Positions 1 through 7,596 of a DNA stretch of 8,170 nt are shown here, piece by piece. Below the pieces are notes generated by a model. That model searched no databases, was not told where the DNA came from, and saw only the letters and a program-made list of their open reading frames with translations. Every line of letters starts with the position of its first letter. Position 1 is the stretch's first letter. Source of the stretch: MWCM01 sp964558315. GTDB lineage: Bacteria > Patescibacteriota > UBA1384 > XYA2-FULL-43-10. The position numbers and the translations under genes were made by a program. The stretch lies in the NCBI GenBank assembly GCA_964558315.1, contig CAZLCL010000035.1, positions 1-8,170 of the forward strand. The letters are read 5' to 3'.

Positions 1-25
1 ATAAGAAACCGACTGGTCATTTCAA

Positions 26-55
26 TTGTTGCGAGATAATATTATTTATTATAAT
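26..55 (+). promoter_or_regulatory. Candidate sigma-70 promoter of the chemosensory operon
   Basis: A perfect TATAAT -10 box lies at 50-55, with TTGTTG at 26-31 as a weak -35 box and an 18-base spacer. Transcription would start near 62, leaving a leader of roughly 45 bases before the cheW start at 109. The -10 match is exact, but the -35 matches the consensus at only its first three bases and the region is AT-rich, so a chance match is possible. No upstream gene is visible in the first 100 bases, which is compatible with cheW being the first gene of the transcript. Confidence 0.45.
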
Positions 56-96
56 ACAAGTAATAATAGCAAATGTTATGCATTAGTTTTAAATAT

Positions 97-103
97 GGGA
101 GGG
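97..103 (+). promoter_or_regulatory. Ribosome binding site that fixes the cheW start
   Basis: GGGAGGG, containing the GGAGG core, lies 5 to 6 bases before the ATG at 109. The longer reading from ATG 73 would place this purine block inside the coding region and has no such site of its own, so 109 is the better start. Confidence 0.75.
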
Positions 104-108
104 AAAAG

Positions 109-738
109 ATGCAGAGCGATGAGAACGTCAACGCATCAACAAGCGATCAAAACCAAGCTCCAAACGGGAGTGACCAAAACAGCGCGATGGGAGATAACAA
201 TCAAGAGAATAAAGCTGTCGAAACTCCTAAGGTATCTCACGATATCAATGGACAAGAAGAAGACAGTTTAGAGACCGAGCAGGTAGTGGTTTTTAAGCTT
301 GAGGATGAGGAGTATGCGGCTCCGATACTTGAAGTGCAAGAGATAATTCCAACTGGCGATATTACTGCTTTTCCGAATGTTCCGGAGTATATTGCCGGTA
401 TAATTAATGTGCGTGGAACTGTGGCGACAGTAATTAATTTGGCTAGTCGTTTTGGTTTGCACCGTCAAGGCGACGTCAATTTAAAAGATCGCTACATTAT
501 ACTTACGCGTTCACATGATGCTCTTTTTGGAATTATGGTAGATGAAGTTACAAGTGTCATGAAAATTCCCAAAAATAAAATTACTTCGGCGCAAGGTTTT
601 AACCAAAGCAAAATTTCCACAGATTATGTTCAAGGCGTAGCAGTGGTCGATGAGCGCATAATAATCTTGTTGGATTTCCAAAAAATTTTAGATGAGGAAG
701 CCATACAGGCGGCATCTCAAAATAGTAAATCAATATAA
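109..738 (+). CDS. cheW: Chemotaxis coupling protein CheW
   Basis: A 209-residue cytoplasmic adaptor that, in this family, links receptor arrays to the kinase CheA. The CheW domain spans about residues 57-195. It opens with the strand QVVVFKLEDEEYAAPI, has the conserved turn NVRG at 100-103 in the receptor and kinase binding region, and closes with VQGVAVVDERIIILLDF. The domain is complete. Residues 1-55 form an unusual extension rich in Asn, Gln, Ser, Asp and Glu, with no predicted fold; ordinary CheW proteins are about 150-170 residues. The usual Asp after the NxRG strand is Asn (VINLASRF), a mild change. The MCP gene begins 25 bases downstream, so the two are probably cotranscribed. The family assignment is secure. 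A role as a CheV-like protein is excluded because there is no receiver domain. Confidence 0.95.
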   Translation: MQSDENVNASTSDQNQAPNGSDQNSAMGDNNQENKAVETPKVSHDINGQEEDSLETEQVVVFKLEDEEYAAPILEVQEIIPTGDITAFPNVPEYIAGIINVRGTVATVINLASRFGLHRQGDVNLKDRYIILTRSHDALFGIMVDEVTSVMKIPKNKITSAQGFNQSKISTDYVQGVAVVDERIIILLDFQKILDEEAIQAASQNSKSI

Positions 739-763
739 ATATCTTATTATTTAGGAGGCGGAA

Positions 764-3001
764 ATGAAATTAACAAAGAATATTAGCATCAGATGGCAAC
801 TGATGATAATATGTACTTTTTTGGTGGTAGCAAGTTTGCTAACACTCGGTCTTATTGCTTTAAATAGCAATAAAAAAGGTTCGTTAGAAGAAGCAGAAAA
901 CTCAATTAAAGCACAGACAAAACTTGCCCTAAATCAAATTGTTGATACTGATTCGATAATTGAGGCTACACTTTCAAAAAATGTCGAGGGCGCGACTGCT
1001 TCTCTTAAAAATATCGGCGCTTTATCGGCAGGTCCCGACACAAAAACCGTAAGCGTAACAGATCAGGAATCAAAAGCAGTAAGCCAAATTGAACTACCCG
1101 TATTAAGAGCTGGTGGGTCGGTATTGCATGGAGATACCGCTTTGGTTGACAGCGTTCAGAAATCTACCGGCGCCGTAACGACAATTTTACAAGTTATCCC
1201 ACAGGGTTTGCTTAGAATTTCTACAAATGTCACTAACGAAGCCGGCGCAAGAGCAATAAATACCTTTATTCCGACTAGCTCACCAGTGTATCAGGCAATA
1301 ATTTCAGACAAACCTTACAACGGAACTGCTGTTGTTGTGGGCAAGAATCATTATGTTTCGTATAGTCCATTAAAAGATAAAGACGGCAAAATTGTAGCGG
1401 TAATGTTTGCCGGTTTAGACGAAACTAGCAACATTGGTATGGTAAGAGAGGGCTTGTCTAAAGTGGTAGTGGGTAAAACCGGCTATATCTTTATTTTAGA
1501 TAATGAAGGCAAATATGTTTTATCAGCAGGTATGAAAAGAGACGGAGAGAATGTCTGGGAAACAAAAGATGCTGATGGCAATTTTATGATTCAAGACTTA
1601 GTAAATAAAGCGAAAACAGCTAAAGAGGGCGACTCTGTTGTCCATTACTACGGCTGGAAGAATGAGGGTGATGCGGCCGCAAAAGATAAATTTGCCGCAG
1701 TAAGTTACATAGCAGATAGAGGTTGGACAATTGCCGCTAGTGCTTATGTGGATGATTTTATGGATGGCTATAACTCAACTAGAATCACAACCATTTGGGT
1801 GATCGCAGTGGCTGTGTTGGCAGGTATTGCAATATCGTTTCTATTTTCTAATACCTTAATTTCTTCATTTAAAATATTAATGAACAAGATGCAAAAAGTG
1901 GCAGATGGAGATTTAACAGTCGAAGCATACAACGATGCCGGCAAAAATGAAATCGGTAAAATGGCTGAGGCCTTTTCCTCTATGGTAGCTGGTTTAAAGA
2001 ATCTTGTAATTAGTGTAACTAAAAATGCTACTACTATTTCAGCCACTGCTCAGCAGTTAGCTTCATCTACCCAGCAGGTAAATGCGGCCACTCAACAGAT
2101 TTCTAGTGGTGTTCAAGAAGTAGCTTCTGGAAGCGAAAATTTAGCTAAACAGACTACTGATGTTTCTAATAACACTAAATCTTTAACTGATGAATCCACT
2201 AAAGGTGCGGCGGCGGCTAAAAGTGCTGGCGATAAAATGCAGACTTTGGCTGGTGCGGTAAACCATTCGGCTGAATCTGTAACAGCTTTAGGCGAGAAGA
2301 GTCAGCAGATTGTGCAGATAGTTGACACTATTAATTCAATAGCTTCGCAGACTAATCTTCTAGCCCTTAATGCGGCAATTGAGGCGGCTCGTGCTGGTGA
2401 GGCAGGCAGGGGATTTGCAGTGGTTGCTGATGAGGTTAGAAAACTGGCAGAGGAATCTCAGAATGCTACTCAGGATATCGAAAAATTAATTCAGGAGATC
2501 AAAGCTTCTACAGACGATGCAGTATCTAGCATGGAAAGTGGTAAGAAGGAAGTAGAAGAGGGTGGACAAGTTGTCGCTCAAGCTTTACAATCATTAGAGC
2601 AGATTAGCTCTAAGGTTCAGGAGATAGGTTCGGCAATAGACTCCGTATCGGCTGTTGCACAACAATCTGCTTCATCATCACAACAGATGTCGGCTGGAGT
2701 TCAGCAAACTGGTTCTTCAATTCAACAAGTAGCTTCTGCGGCCCAACAGCTTGCTTCGACATCAGAAGAGCTTAGCAATATGATTCGCAAATTTAAGGTT
2801 GACATGAATGATGAGGTGTCTGCACCTAGCGTTAGTAGCCATGTTTCAGGAGGCGATAACGGTGGCGGAATGATATCAAAAGATGTCTTAAATAAAATTC
2901 AATCTACCAAGGAAAAGGAAGCTGACAAAGCCGAAGAGATTTCACAAAAAATTGATCATCATGCAAAACCGGTTCATTCGACGGCAGAAGCTAAAGCATA
3001 A
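764..3001 (+). CDS. Methyl-accepting chemotaxis protein with extracellular Cache domain
   Basis: A 745-residue transmembrane chemoreceptor. TM1 is about residues 12-33 and an extracellular sensor is about 34-340. Its part near 138-222 and its second half (KTGYIFILDNEGKYV to RGWTIAASAYVDDF) fit the Cache_3-Cache_2 type, which binds small ligands. TM2 is about 341-362 and HAMP about 363-415 (VADGDLTVE, NEIGKMAEAF). The signalling hairpin is about 416-677, and its tip near 525-562 (IASQTNLLALNAAIEAARAG, then GRGFAVVADEVRKLA) is a near-perfect match to the region that contacts CheA and CheW. Arms of about 130 residues flank the tip. Gln/Glu pairs at heptad spacing (430-458 and 633-669) are candidate sites for CheB deamidation and CheR methylation. 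The tail 678-745 is polar and lacks the C-terminal CheR/CheB-tethering pentapeptide. AGGAGG at 753-758 supports the start. The ligand cannot be told from sequence. Confidence 0.95.
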   Translation: MKLTKNISIRWQLMIICTFLVVASLLTLGLIALNSNKKGSLEEAENSIKAQTKLALNQIVDTDSIIEATLSKNVEGATASLKNIGALSAGPDTKTVSVTDQESKAVSQIELPVLRAGGSVLHGDTALVDSVQKSTGAVTTILQVIPQGLLRISTNVTNEAGARAINTFIPTSSPVYQAIISDKPYNGTAVVVGKNHYVSYSPLKDKDGKIVAVMFAGLDETSNIGMVREGLSKVVVGKTGYIFILDNEGKYVLSAGMKRDGENVWETKDADGNFMIQDLVNKAKTAKEGDSVVHYYGWKNEGDAAAKDKFAAVSYIADRGWTIAASAYVDDFMDGYNSTRITTIWVIAVAVLAGIAISFLFSNTLISSFKILMNKMQKVADGDLTVEAYNDAGKNEIGKMAEAFSSMVAGLKNLVISVTKNATTISATAQQLASSTQQVNAATQQISSGVQEVASGSENLAKQTTDVSNNTKSLTDESTKGAAAAKSAGDKMQTLAGAVNHSAESVTALGEKSQQIVQIVDTINSIASQTNLLALNAAIEAARAGEAGRGFAVVADEVRKLAEESQNATQDIEKLIQEIKASTDDAVSSMESGKKEVEEGGQVVAQALQSLEQISSKVQEIGSAIDSVSAVAQQSASSSQQMSAGVQQTGSSIQQVASAAQQLASTSEELSNMIRKFKVDMNDEVSAPSVSSHVSGGDNGGGMISKDVLNKIQSTKEKEADKAEEISQKIDHHAKPVHSTAEAKA

Positions 3002-3028
3002 AAGCTTATCTGTCAAAGCGAAAGTAGC

Positions 3029-3060
3029 GCCACCCTGGCAACTAGGACTGCTAGGGTGGT
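3029..3060 (+). terminator. GC-rich hairpin between the MCP gene and cheY, possible weak terminator
   Basis: A 12-bp stem pairs 3029-3040 with 3049-3060 around an 8-base loop. All pairs are Watson-Crick except two G-U wobbles. The only T run (TTTT, 3068-3071) starts several bases after the stem, so this is a poor intrinsic terminator. It may reduce read-through into cheY, or protect the 3' end of the MCP message and so set a high receptor-to-regulator ratio. The stem is seen in the sequence; its function is inferred. Confidence 0.45.
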
Positions 3061-3088
3061 TCTAGCGTTTTAAAATGATAATTAATAA

Positions 3089-3093
3089 TGGAG
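3089..3093 (+). promoter_or_regulatory. Ribosome binding site that fixes the cheY start
   Basis: TGGAG lies 5 bases before the ATG at 3099. An in-frame ATG at 3075 would add eight residues (MIINNGAI) ahead of the usual first strand of a receiver and would put this site inside the gene, so 3099 is preferred. Confidence 0.65.
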
Positions 3094-3098
3094 CCATT

Positions 3099-3476
3099 AT
3101 GAAAGTTTTGATCACCGATGACTCGGAATTTATGAGGACAATAATTAAAAATGCTTTGCATCAAGTTGATCCAAATTTGGAAACGCTAGAAGCAGAAAAT
3201 GGGGATGTTGCGGTAGAGCTTTTTCGGGAGCATCGCCCCAGCATCGTTTTTTTAGATATTATTATGCCGGTAAAAAATGGTATTATGGCAATGGAGGAGA
3301 TAAGACAAATTGACTCTAATGTTAAAGTAGTTGTAGTAACTAGTGTAGGACAGGAAGAGATGGTGATTAAAGCCAATGAACTAGGAACTAACGGTTTTGT
3401 TCCCAAACCATTTCAACCCGATCAAATCAAAGCAATTTTCCAAAAGCTTGTAGGCGAAATTGAGCAAAATGGATAG
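3099..3476 (+). CDS. cheY: Chemotaxis response regulator CheY
   Basis: A 125-residue single-domain receiver, the usual CheY length. The acidic pocket is D7-D8 (ITDDS), the phosphoacceptor is D53 (FLDIIMP), the switch Thr is T81 (VVVTSVGQ) and the conserved Lys is K103 (VPKPFQP), so all key residues are present. The TSxGQ and GFVPKPFQP patterns match CheY of the chemotaxis branch better than transcription-type receivers; F100 takes the place of the aromatic switch residue. It has no output domain, so it presumably acts by protein contact. In an organism without visible flagellar genes the target could be a type IV pilus motor, but nothing in the window shows this. Its last 8 bases overlap cheB. 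The kinase would be a CheA encoded elsewhere. Confidence 0.92.
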   Translation: MKVLITDDSEFMRTIIKNALHQVDPNLETLEAENGDVAVELFREHRPSIVFLDIIMPVKNGIMAMEEIRQIDSNVKVVVVTSVGQEEMVIKANELGTNGFVPKPFQPDQIKAIFQKLVGEIEQNG

Positions 3477-4494
3477 AGCAAAAGTCTTTATAATTGATGA
3501 TAATGTGATGGTTCGTTATGCTTTAAAACAGCTTTTAGAACCGGAAGATCATATTGAAGTAGTTGGCGACAGCTCGGATCATACAGACATTCATCACGAA
3601 ATAATTAAATCTAAAGCTAATTTATTGGTGGTGGATATTCCATTGCCTAGAGAAAAGGGCATTAAGAGATTAAAAGACATTAACTCACCTAAATTACCCA
3701 CCATTGTCTTTACTAGAGATGATCAAGCTATGGTAAAAGACATTGTTCCCTTGCTAGAAGCGGGGGCGGTAGGCTTTGTTCTAAAACCAAAATCAGATCA
3801 AGAGATAACTAGCATTCGAGAAGAGTTAGTTGCTGAAATATATGCTCAATTAAAAATTGATATAGTTAGAACTAAAACGCATGCCACTATTAAAGTGCTC
3901 GATCCTTTAAGGGTAGTGGCTATCGGCACATCAACTGGCGGTCCGGAAGCTTTAAGCAAAATTATTACTCAATTCCCTAAAAATTTTCCAGCTGGAATAA
4001 CTATCGTCCAACACATGCCAAAAGATTTCACTCCAAAATTTGCGCAAAGATTAAATAATATGTCAGAGATTACTGTTAAAGAGGCAAGCGAAGGAGATAT
4101 AATTAAAGCAGGAGTGGCGTTGTTAGCACCGGGCGATAGGCATATGATCTTTGAACCCGAATACTCCGGCAATAAAGTTTATTCTAAAGTCAAACTTACC
4201 TTAGATCCTCCTCAATGGAAATTACGTCCAACCGTGGACAAAATGATGACTTCGTTGGTGCCAATTTACAATCATAATATTATAGGTGTAATTTTAACCG
4301 GAATGGGAGAAGATGGTGTGGTAGGCATGAGAGCCATTAAAGAGTCGGGAGGCAGAACTTTAGTGCAAAACGAAGCCACCTCGGTTGTTTTCGGCATGGC
4401 CCAACAGGTGATAAAAAATAATCTAGCTGATGAAACTTTACCTCTCGAAGATATCGTTCCACGTGTTATGGAATTGCTATGTTGTCACAAATAA
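3469..4494 (+). CDS. cheB: Chemotaxis response regulator protein-glutamate methylesterase/deamidase CheB
   Basis: A 341-residue two-domain cytoplasmic enzyme that removes methyl groups from receptor glutamates and deamidates glutamines, giving adaptation. The receiver domain, about residues 4-125, has D10-D11, phosphoacceptor D56 (VVDIPLP), T82 and K106. After a linker of about 20 residues comes the catalytic domain, about 147-338. Its triad is visible: S155 in GTSTGG, H182 in VQHMP and D282 in LTGMGEDG. Other hallmarks are APGDRHM and SVVFGMAQQ. The ATG at 3469 overlaps cheY by 8 bases, suggesting coupled translation. An in-frame TTG at 3460 would add three residues and is less likely. The Gln-rich MCP two genes upstream is the obvious substrate. 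The opposing methyltransferase CheR is not in the window. Confidence 0.95.
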   Translation: MDRAKVFIIDDNVMVRYALKQLLEPEDHIEVVGDSSDHTDIHHEIIKSKANLLVVDIPLPREKGIKRLKDINSPKLPTIVFTRDDQAMVKDIVPLLEAGAVGFVLKPKSDQEITSIREELVAEIYAQLKIDIVRTKTHATIKVLDPLRVVAIGTSTGGPEALSKIITQFPKNFPAGITIVQHMPKDFTPKFAQRLNNMSEITVKEASEGDIIKAGVALLAPGDRHMIFEPEYSGNKVYSKVKLTLDPPQWKLRPTVDKMMTSLVPIYNHNIIGVILTGMGEDGVVGMRAIKESGGRTLVQNEATSVVFGMAQQVIKNNLADETLPLEDIVPRVMELLCCHK

Positions 4495-4527
4495 TTAAAT
4501 AGTTATTCATTTATAAAGGAGCGAAAA

Positions 4528-4911
4528 ATGAAAAGGCTTTTAGTTGTAGATGATGAACCTTTTGCTAGAGAAGTTTTTAGAAAGGTAATTAACGAAGTTC
4601 TGCCTGATGCCGAGATTATTGAGGCTGAGGATGGCAATGAAGCTTGGCAAATTATGAGTAACAATCAAATTGATTTAGCAATTTTGGATATTAACATGCC
4701 CTTTATTAATGGTGTAGATCTGATTGAAAAGATTAAAATGAACGAAAATTTAAAAGATATTCCTTGTGTTGTCATATCGGCTACAACCTCGTCGGAAATA
4801 AGAGAAAAAATTGAAAAATTTGGACACATAGAAGTGATATCAAAAATCGATATTTCTGCCAGAGCTAATATTGAAAACCCCTTAGTAAAAATTTTAAAAA
4901 ATCTAAATTAG
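4528..4911 (+). CDS. Stand-alone response regulator receiver protein
   Basis: A 127-residue single receiver domain with D8-D9, phosphoacceptor D54 (AILDINMP), S84 (VISAT) and K106 (VISKID). The phosphotransfer residues are intact, but the Lys is not followed by the usual Pro and the last helix region is divergent. No output domain follows, so it acts as a phosphate shuttle or by protein contact. A good site, AAGGAG at 4516-4521, lies 6 bases before the start. The histidine kinase starts 2 bases after its stop, so the two form a likely cognate pair. It lacks the CheY features seen at 3099-3476 (no KPF, no TSxGQ), which suggests a job separate from chemotaxis output, although a second CheY or phosphate sink cannot be excluded. 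Confidence 0.88.
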   Translation: MKRLLVVDDEPFAREVFRKVINEVLPDAEIIEAEDGNEAWQIMSNNQIDLAILDINMPFINGVDLIEKIKMNENLKDIPCVVISATTSSEIREKIEKFGHIEVISKIDISARANIENPLVKILKNLN

Positions 4912-4913
4912 TT

Positions 4914-6496
4914 ATGAGACATATTAACTTTAGTTCAATTACCAAGCATAAATTATTGATTTTTATTTTTGCATCGGTGATATTCGGTGGGCATTTGCTT
5001 GGCACTGTTCTCTATGTTAATCGTAAGGAACAGCATATAAATACACTCTTAAATGTGGCTAATTTAGCGGCGGCATCCATTGATATTGACAAGCTAAAAA
5101 CATTAGATGGCACTTCAAACGATATTAATAATGTAAACTTTGAAAAATTACACCAGCAGATGGTAAAAATGGGGGATGAAGCGGATAAGTTTAATATCAT
5201 CTGGATCTACGGTATGCTGATTCAAGGCGAAAAGATTATTTTTTCCTTTGATTCGTTGGTGCCTGGCGAATATGGGTATGGCCCTCCTGGCCAAGAGGAT
5301 GCGGAGTATTTATATCCACCCATAGAGATTATGCAAGCGGTAAAAGAAAAAAAGCCTAAAATCAGCGGTAAATACACTGATGAATATGGAACATATATTT
5401 CAGCATTTGTCCCAATAATAGATCCTGATAATAACGAGGTGTTGGCGGTGATTGGCACTGATATGGATTATCAAATCTATACGAGACAGCTTCACACCTC
5501 TTTATTTTATCCATTATCAACTGTATTTTTAGCCTTATTGTTTCTGACTTTAATCTATTTCTATATTATAAAAGTAGTTGATTCTAGGCAAAAAATTATT
5601 AACAATATTGATAAAATTGAACACGAAAAGGCCAAACTTGAAACAATTTTAGCTACTGCAGGTGAGCCGATTATAATCTGTGATAACAAAGGGGTTGTAA
5701 CTTTTGTTAATCAAGTGGCAACCGATGTTTTTGAGTGTAAATTCGACGATATCATCGGTAAACCGATTTTTTCAACTTTTAGCCTTACCGGTGATGAGAC
5801 AAAATCAAAAGAGTTATTACAGGAGATTCTACAAACTGTATTTGTAAAAAAGGAGAGGATTGTTCGGTCGTCGTTGGATAATAATATGAAGGTGATCTGT
5901 TTAGTCAATAATAAAGAAATTCCGGTAGTTTTTAATTTAACTCCAATAATTAATAAGAACAAAATCGTTGGGGCGGTAGGTGTAATAAACGATATAAGCC
6001 ATATCGTGGAGATTGATAATATTAAAAGTGAATTTATTTCTTTGGCTTCTCATCAGCTTAGAACTCCAATATCAAAAATCAAGTGGATTACCGAGATGCT
6101 TGTTGACGACAAAACTGCGTCATTTTCGGATTCGCAAAAATCATTANNNNNNNNNNNNNNNNNNNNNNNNNNNNNNNNNNNNNNNNNNNNNNNNNNNNNN
6201 NNNNNNNNNNNNNNNNNNNNNNNNNNNNNNNNNNNNNNNNNNNNNNTGGCATTCCCCAAAATCAGCAAAATAAAGTTTTTAAGAGATTTTTTAGAGCTGA
6301 TAATATCGTAAAAGTTGATCCAAACGGTTCGGGATTAGGTCTTTATCTAGCAAAATCTATTGTAGAAATGAGCGGAGGGAAAATCTATTTCGAAAGTCAG
6401 GAGAATAAGGGCACGACTTTTACTTTTACCCTACCCCTGAAAGGCATTAAAGAAAAAGAGGGAAGCGTCTCGATAGAATTAGAACAAAGCATTTAG
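4914..6496 (+). CDS. Membrane-bound PAS sensor histidine kinase, interrupted by an assembly gap
   Basis: Sensor kinase with TM1 at about residues 13-35 and an extracellular domain at about 36-197. That domain has a Cache-like pattern (VPGEYGYGPPGQ, TYISAFVPIID, AVIGTDMDY). TM2 is about 200-222, a short helix is about 223-242 and PAS is about 243-365. HisKA follows, with the phosphoacceptor H380 in LASHQLRTP. After 411 residues the sequence enters a 100-N gap. It resumes at 6248 in another frame with the HATPase end: GIPQ, VFKRFFRADN, GSGLGLYLAKSIVEMSGG and GTTFTFTLP, stopping at TAG 6494-6496. The missing part (rest of HisKA, N box, start of the G1 box) is normally about 110 residues, so the true gap is probably nearer 330 bases. 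Reading through the N gives a false stop at 6309-6311. There is no ribosome binding site, so translation is probably coupled to the receiver gene 2 bases upstream. No CheA-type CheW-binding domain is present. Confidence 0.9.
6147..6246. other. Assembly gap of 100 N inside the histidine kinase gene
   Basis: Exactly 100 N, the usual placeholder for a gap of unknown size. The kinase is in one frame before it and in a different frame after it, so the placeholder length is not the real length. The HisKA to HATPase spacing argues for a larger missing piece. Confidence 0.95.
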
Positions 6497-6541
6497 ACCG
6501 CAGTGAGTAATAAACACAATAATTAGAAGTTAAAAATCATC

Positions 6542-6573
6542 AGGTTGATTCAGTCCCAATCTTTAATTAACCT
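6542..6573. repeat. Inverted repeat between the convergent genes
   Basis: AGGTTGATT at 6542-6550 pairs with AATTAACCT at 6565-6573 (9 bp, one G-T pair, 14-base loop). It sits in the 98-base space where the kinase gene and the fusion gene on the other strand converge, where a shared terminator would be expected. Neither side has a good T run, so a terminator role is only possible. Nothing else is recognisable in this spacer. Confidence 0.25.
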
Positions 6574-6594
6574 CGAATTGCTTAAATTATTTAT

Positions 6595-7593
6595 CTAATA
6601 AATTTCAATTTTATCCTCTTGAACTGAAATAAACTGGTCGTCGTCCAACGAATAAATTTTATACTTTTTAGAATAGTTATTTATAATTTTGTCGTTACAA
6701 ATCTGATATTTTGGATTGTTGTTGTGCACCAAGACTAAAAAGTTTACTAGCGAAAGACCAGCATAATTGTCAACATTAGCCCTACCTTCAGGGTAAAAAA
6801 CTTGATAAGGTTCGAGGGTGGGGCCGGAAATTATTGAACCAGCCGAAGAGCCGATGAATATGCAATTGTTAAAAATATTGCTATCAATTAATTCTAAAAA
6901 ACCGGAAGAACGAATTTTTTGCATTAAAAAGAATATATCGCCGCCAGCCATAAAAACGATATCAGTATCTTGGCAAACTTTCTCAGCTTCCTTCGAAAAT
7001 GTTGTCTCTAGGTTGAGTTGATTGATAATAAATCCTAGATCTGATAATTTTTCCTTATCTTCGAACAGCCATTGTTTATTTTTGTAAGGTTGACTAGCAG
7101 TCGGAATAAAAAGCAGTTTTGTTTCATTTGCTGGTTTATCTAAATATTTTGCGATTTTGTCCAATACCAAACATGCTTTTGAGGTTAAAAATATTTTTGA
7201 AAAAACGGCCGCTTCTTTAACTGGTTGGCCTGTAACCAGTGATATTGTGTTTAAAATTTTTTCTAAGCTAGTATCACTTTTTACCAAGAAATAATCAGCT
7301 CCTCTCTCCTTTGCTGATTTTTCGATACTGCTATTTCCTTGATTTGTTAACACTAAAACCGGTGTTGTGCTATTGGCTTTGTCGGAATTTTTAAACATCT
7401 CCAAAACATCTAAACCATTTAAATTGCCTGGCAGCAAAATATCCAATACAATAAGTTCTACCTTTTGGTCTAGGAATTTTACGGCTTCGCTAGAGTCAGT
7501 TGCGATAAAAACCCTAAACCCCCTTTTTTCTAAATATGATGACAGGCTATTCGCTAGAGCAAAATCATCTTCTATAACCAAAATATTTGTCAT
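6595..7593 (-). CDS. Response regulator receiver fused to an S51 (peptidase E-like) domain
   Basis: A 332-residue fusion with no signal peptide or membrane segment, so probably cytoplasmic. Residues 1-120 are a receiver with E8, D9-D10, phosphoacceptor D51 (IVLDILLP), T83 and K105, all intact. After a short linker, residues about 132-332 form a whole peptidase S51 domain: IFLTSKA, LLFIPTASQPY, MAGGDIFFLMQKI, the nucleophile elbow GSSAGSI with S250, GLSLVNFLVLVH with H290, and the usual C-terminal DDDQFISVQEDKIEI. S51 enzymes are serine peptidases; classical PepE cuts Asp-X dipeptides. The third catalytic residue is not obvious (E261 or D275 are candidates), so the short S51 form rather than classical PepE is likely and the substrate is unknown. 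The product is probably a peptidase under phosphorylation control, possibly by the convergent kinase; that link is inferred. The start MTNILVIEDD is a natural receiver beginning but has no ribosome binding site. Confidence 0.9.
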   Translation of the reverse strand: MTNILVIEDDFALANSLSSYLEKRGFRVFIATDSSEAVKFLDQKVELIVLDILLPGNLNGLDVLEMFKNSDKANSTTPVLVLTNQGNSSIEKSAKERGADYFLVKSDTSLEKILNTISLVTGQPVKEAAVFSKIFLTSKACLVLDKIAKYLDKPANETKLLFIPTASQPYKNKQWLFEDKEKLSDLGFIINQLNLETTFSKEAEKVCQDTDIVFMAGGDIFFLMQKIRSSGFLELIDSNIFNNCIFIGSSAGSIISGPTLEPYQVFYPEGRANVDNYAGLSLVNFLVLVHNNNPKYQICNDKIINNYSKKYKIYSLDDDQFISVQEDKIEIY

Positions 7594-7596
7594 AAT

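Noticed and set aside
73..108. cheW start at ATG 73.
   Set aside because: A strong ribosome binding site at 97-103 points to ATG 109, and the extra residues do not resemble CheW.
1768..2046. Minus-strand reading frame inside the receptor gene.
   Set aside because: It is a shadow of the well-supported receptor frame, with no family match or start signal. The same holds for the minus-strand frames inside cheW, cheY, cheB and the kinase.
3460..3471. TTG start of cheB at 3460.
   Set aside because: It would add only three residues. The ATG at 3469 gives the typical receiver beginning and a common short overlap with cheY.
4914..6311. Histidine kinase ending at 6311.
   Set aside because: This end comes from reading through 100 N in an arbitrary frame. 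The true continuation with HATPase motifs runs to 6496 in another frame.
109..7593. Recoded UGA, as in some candidate-phyla lineages.
   Set aside because: All seven genes end in TAA or TAG, but no in-frame TGA occurs in any of them, so nothing indicates recoding; seven genes are too few to read the missing TGA stops as a signal.
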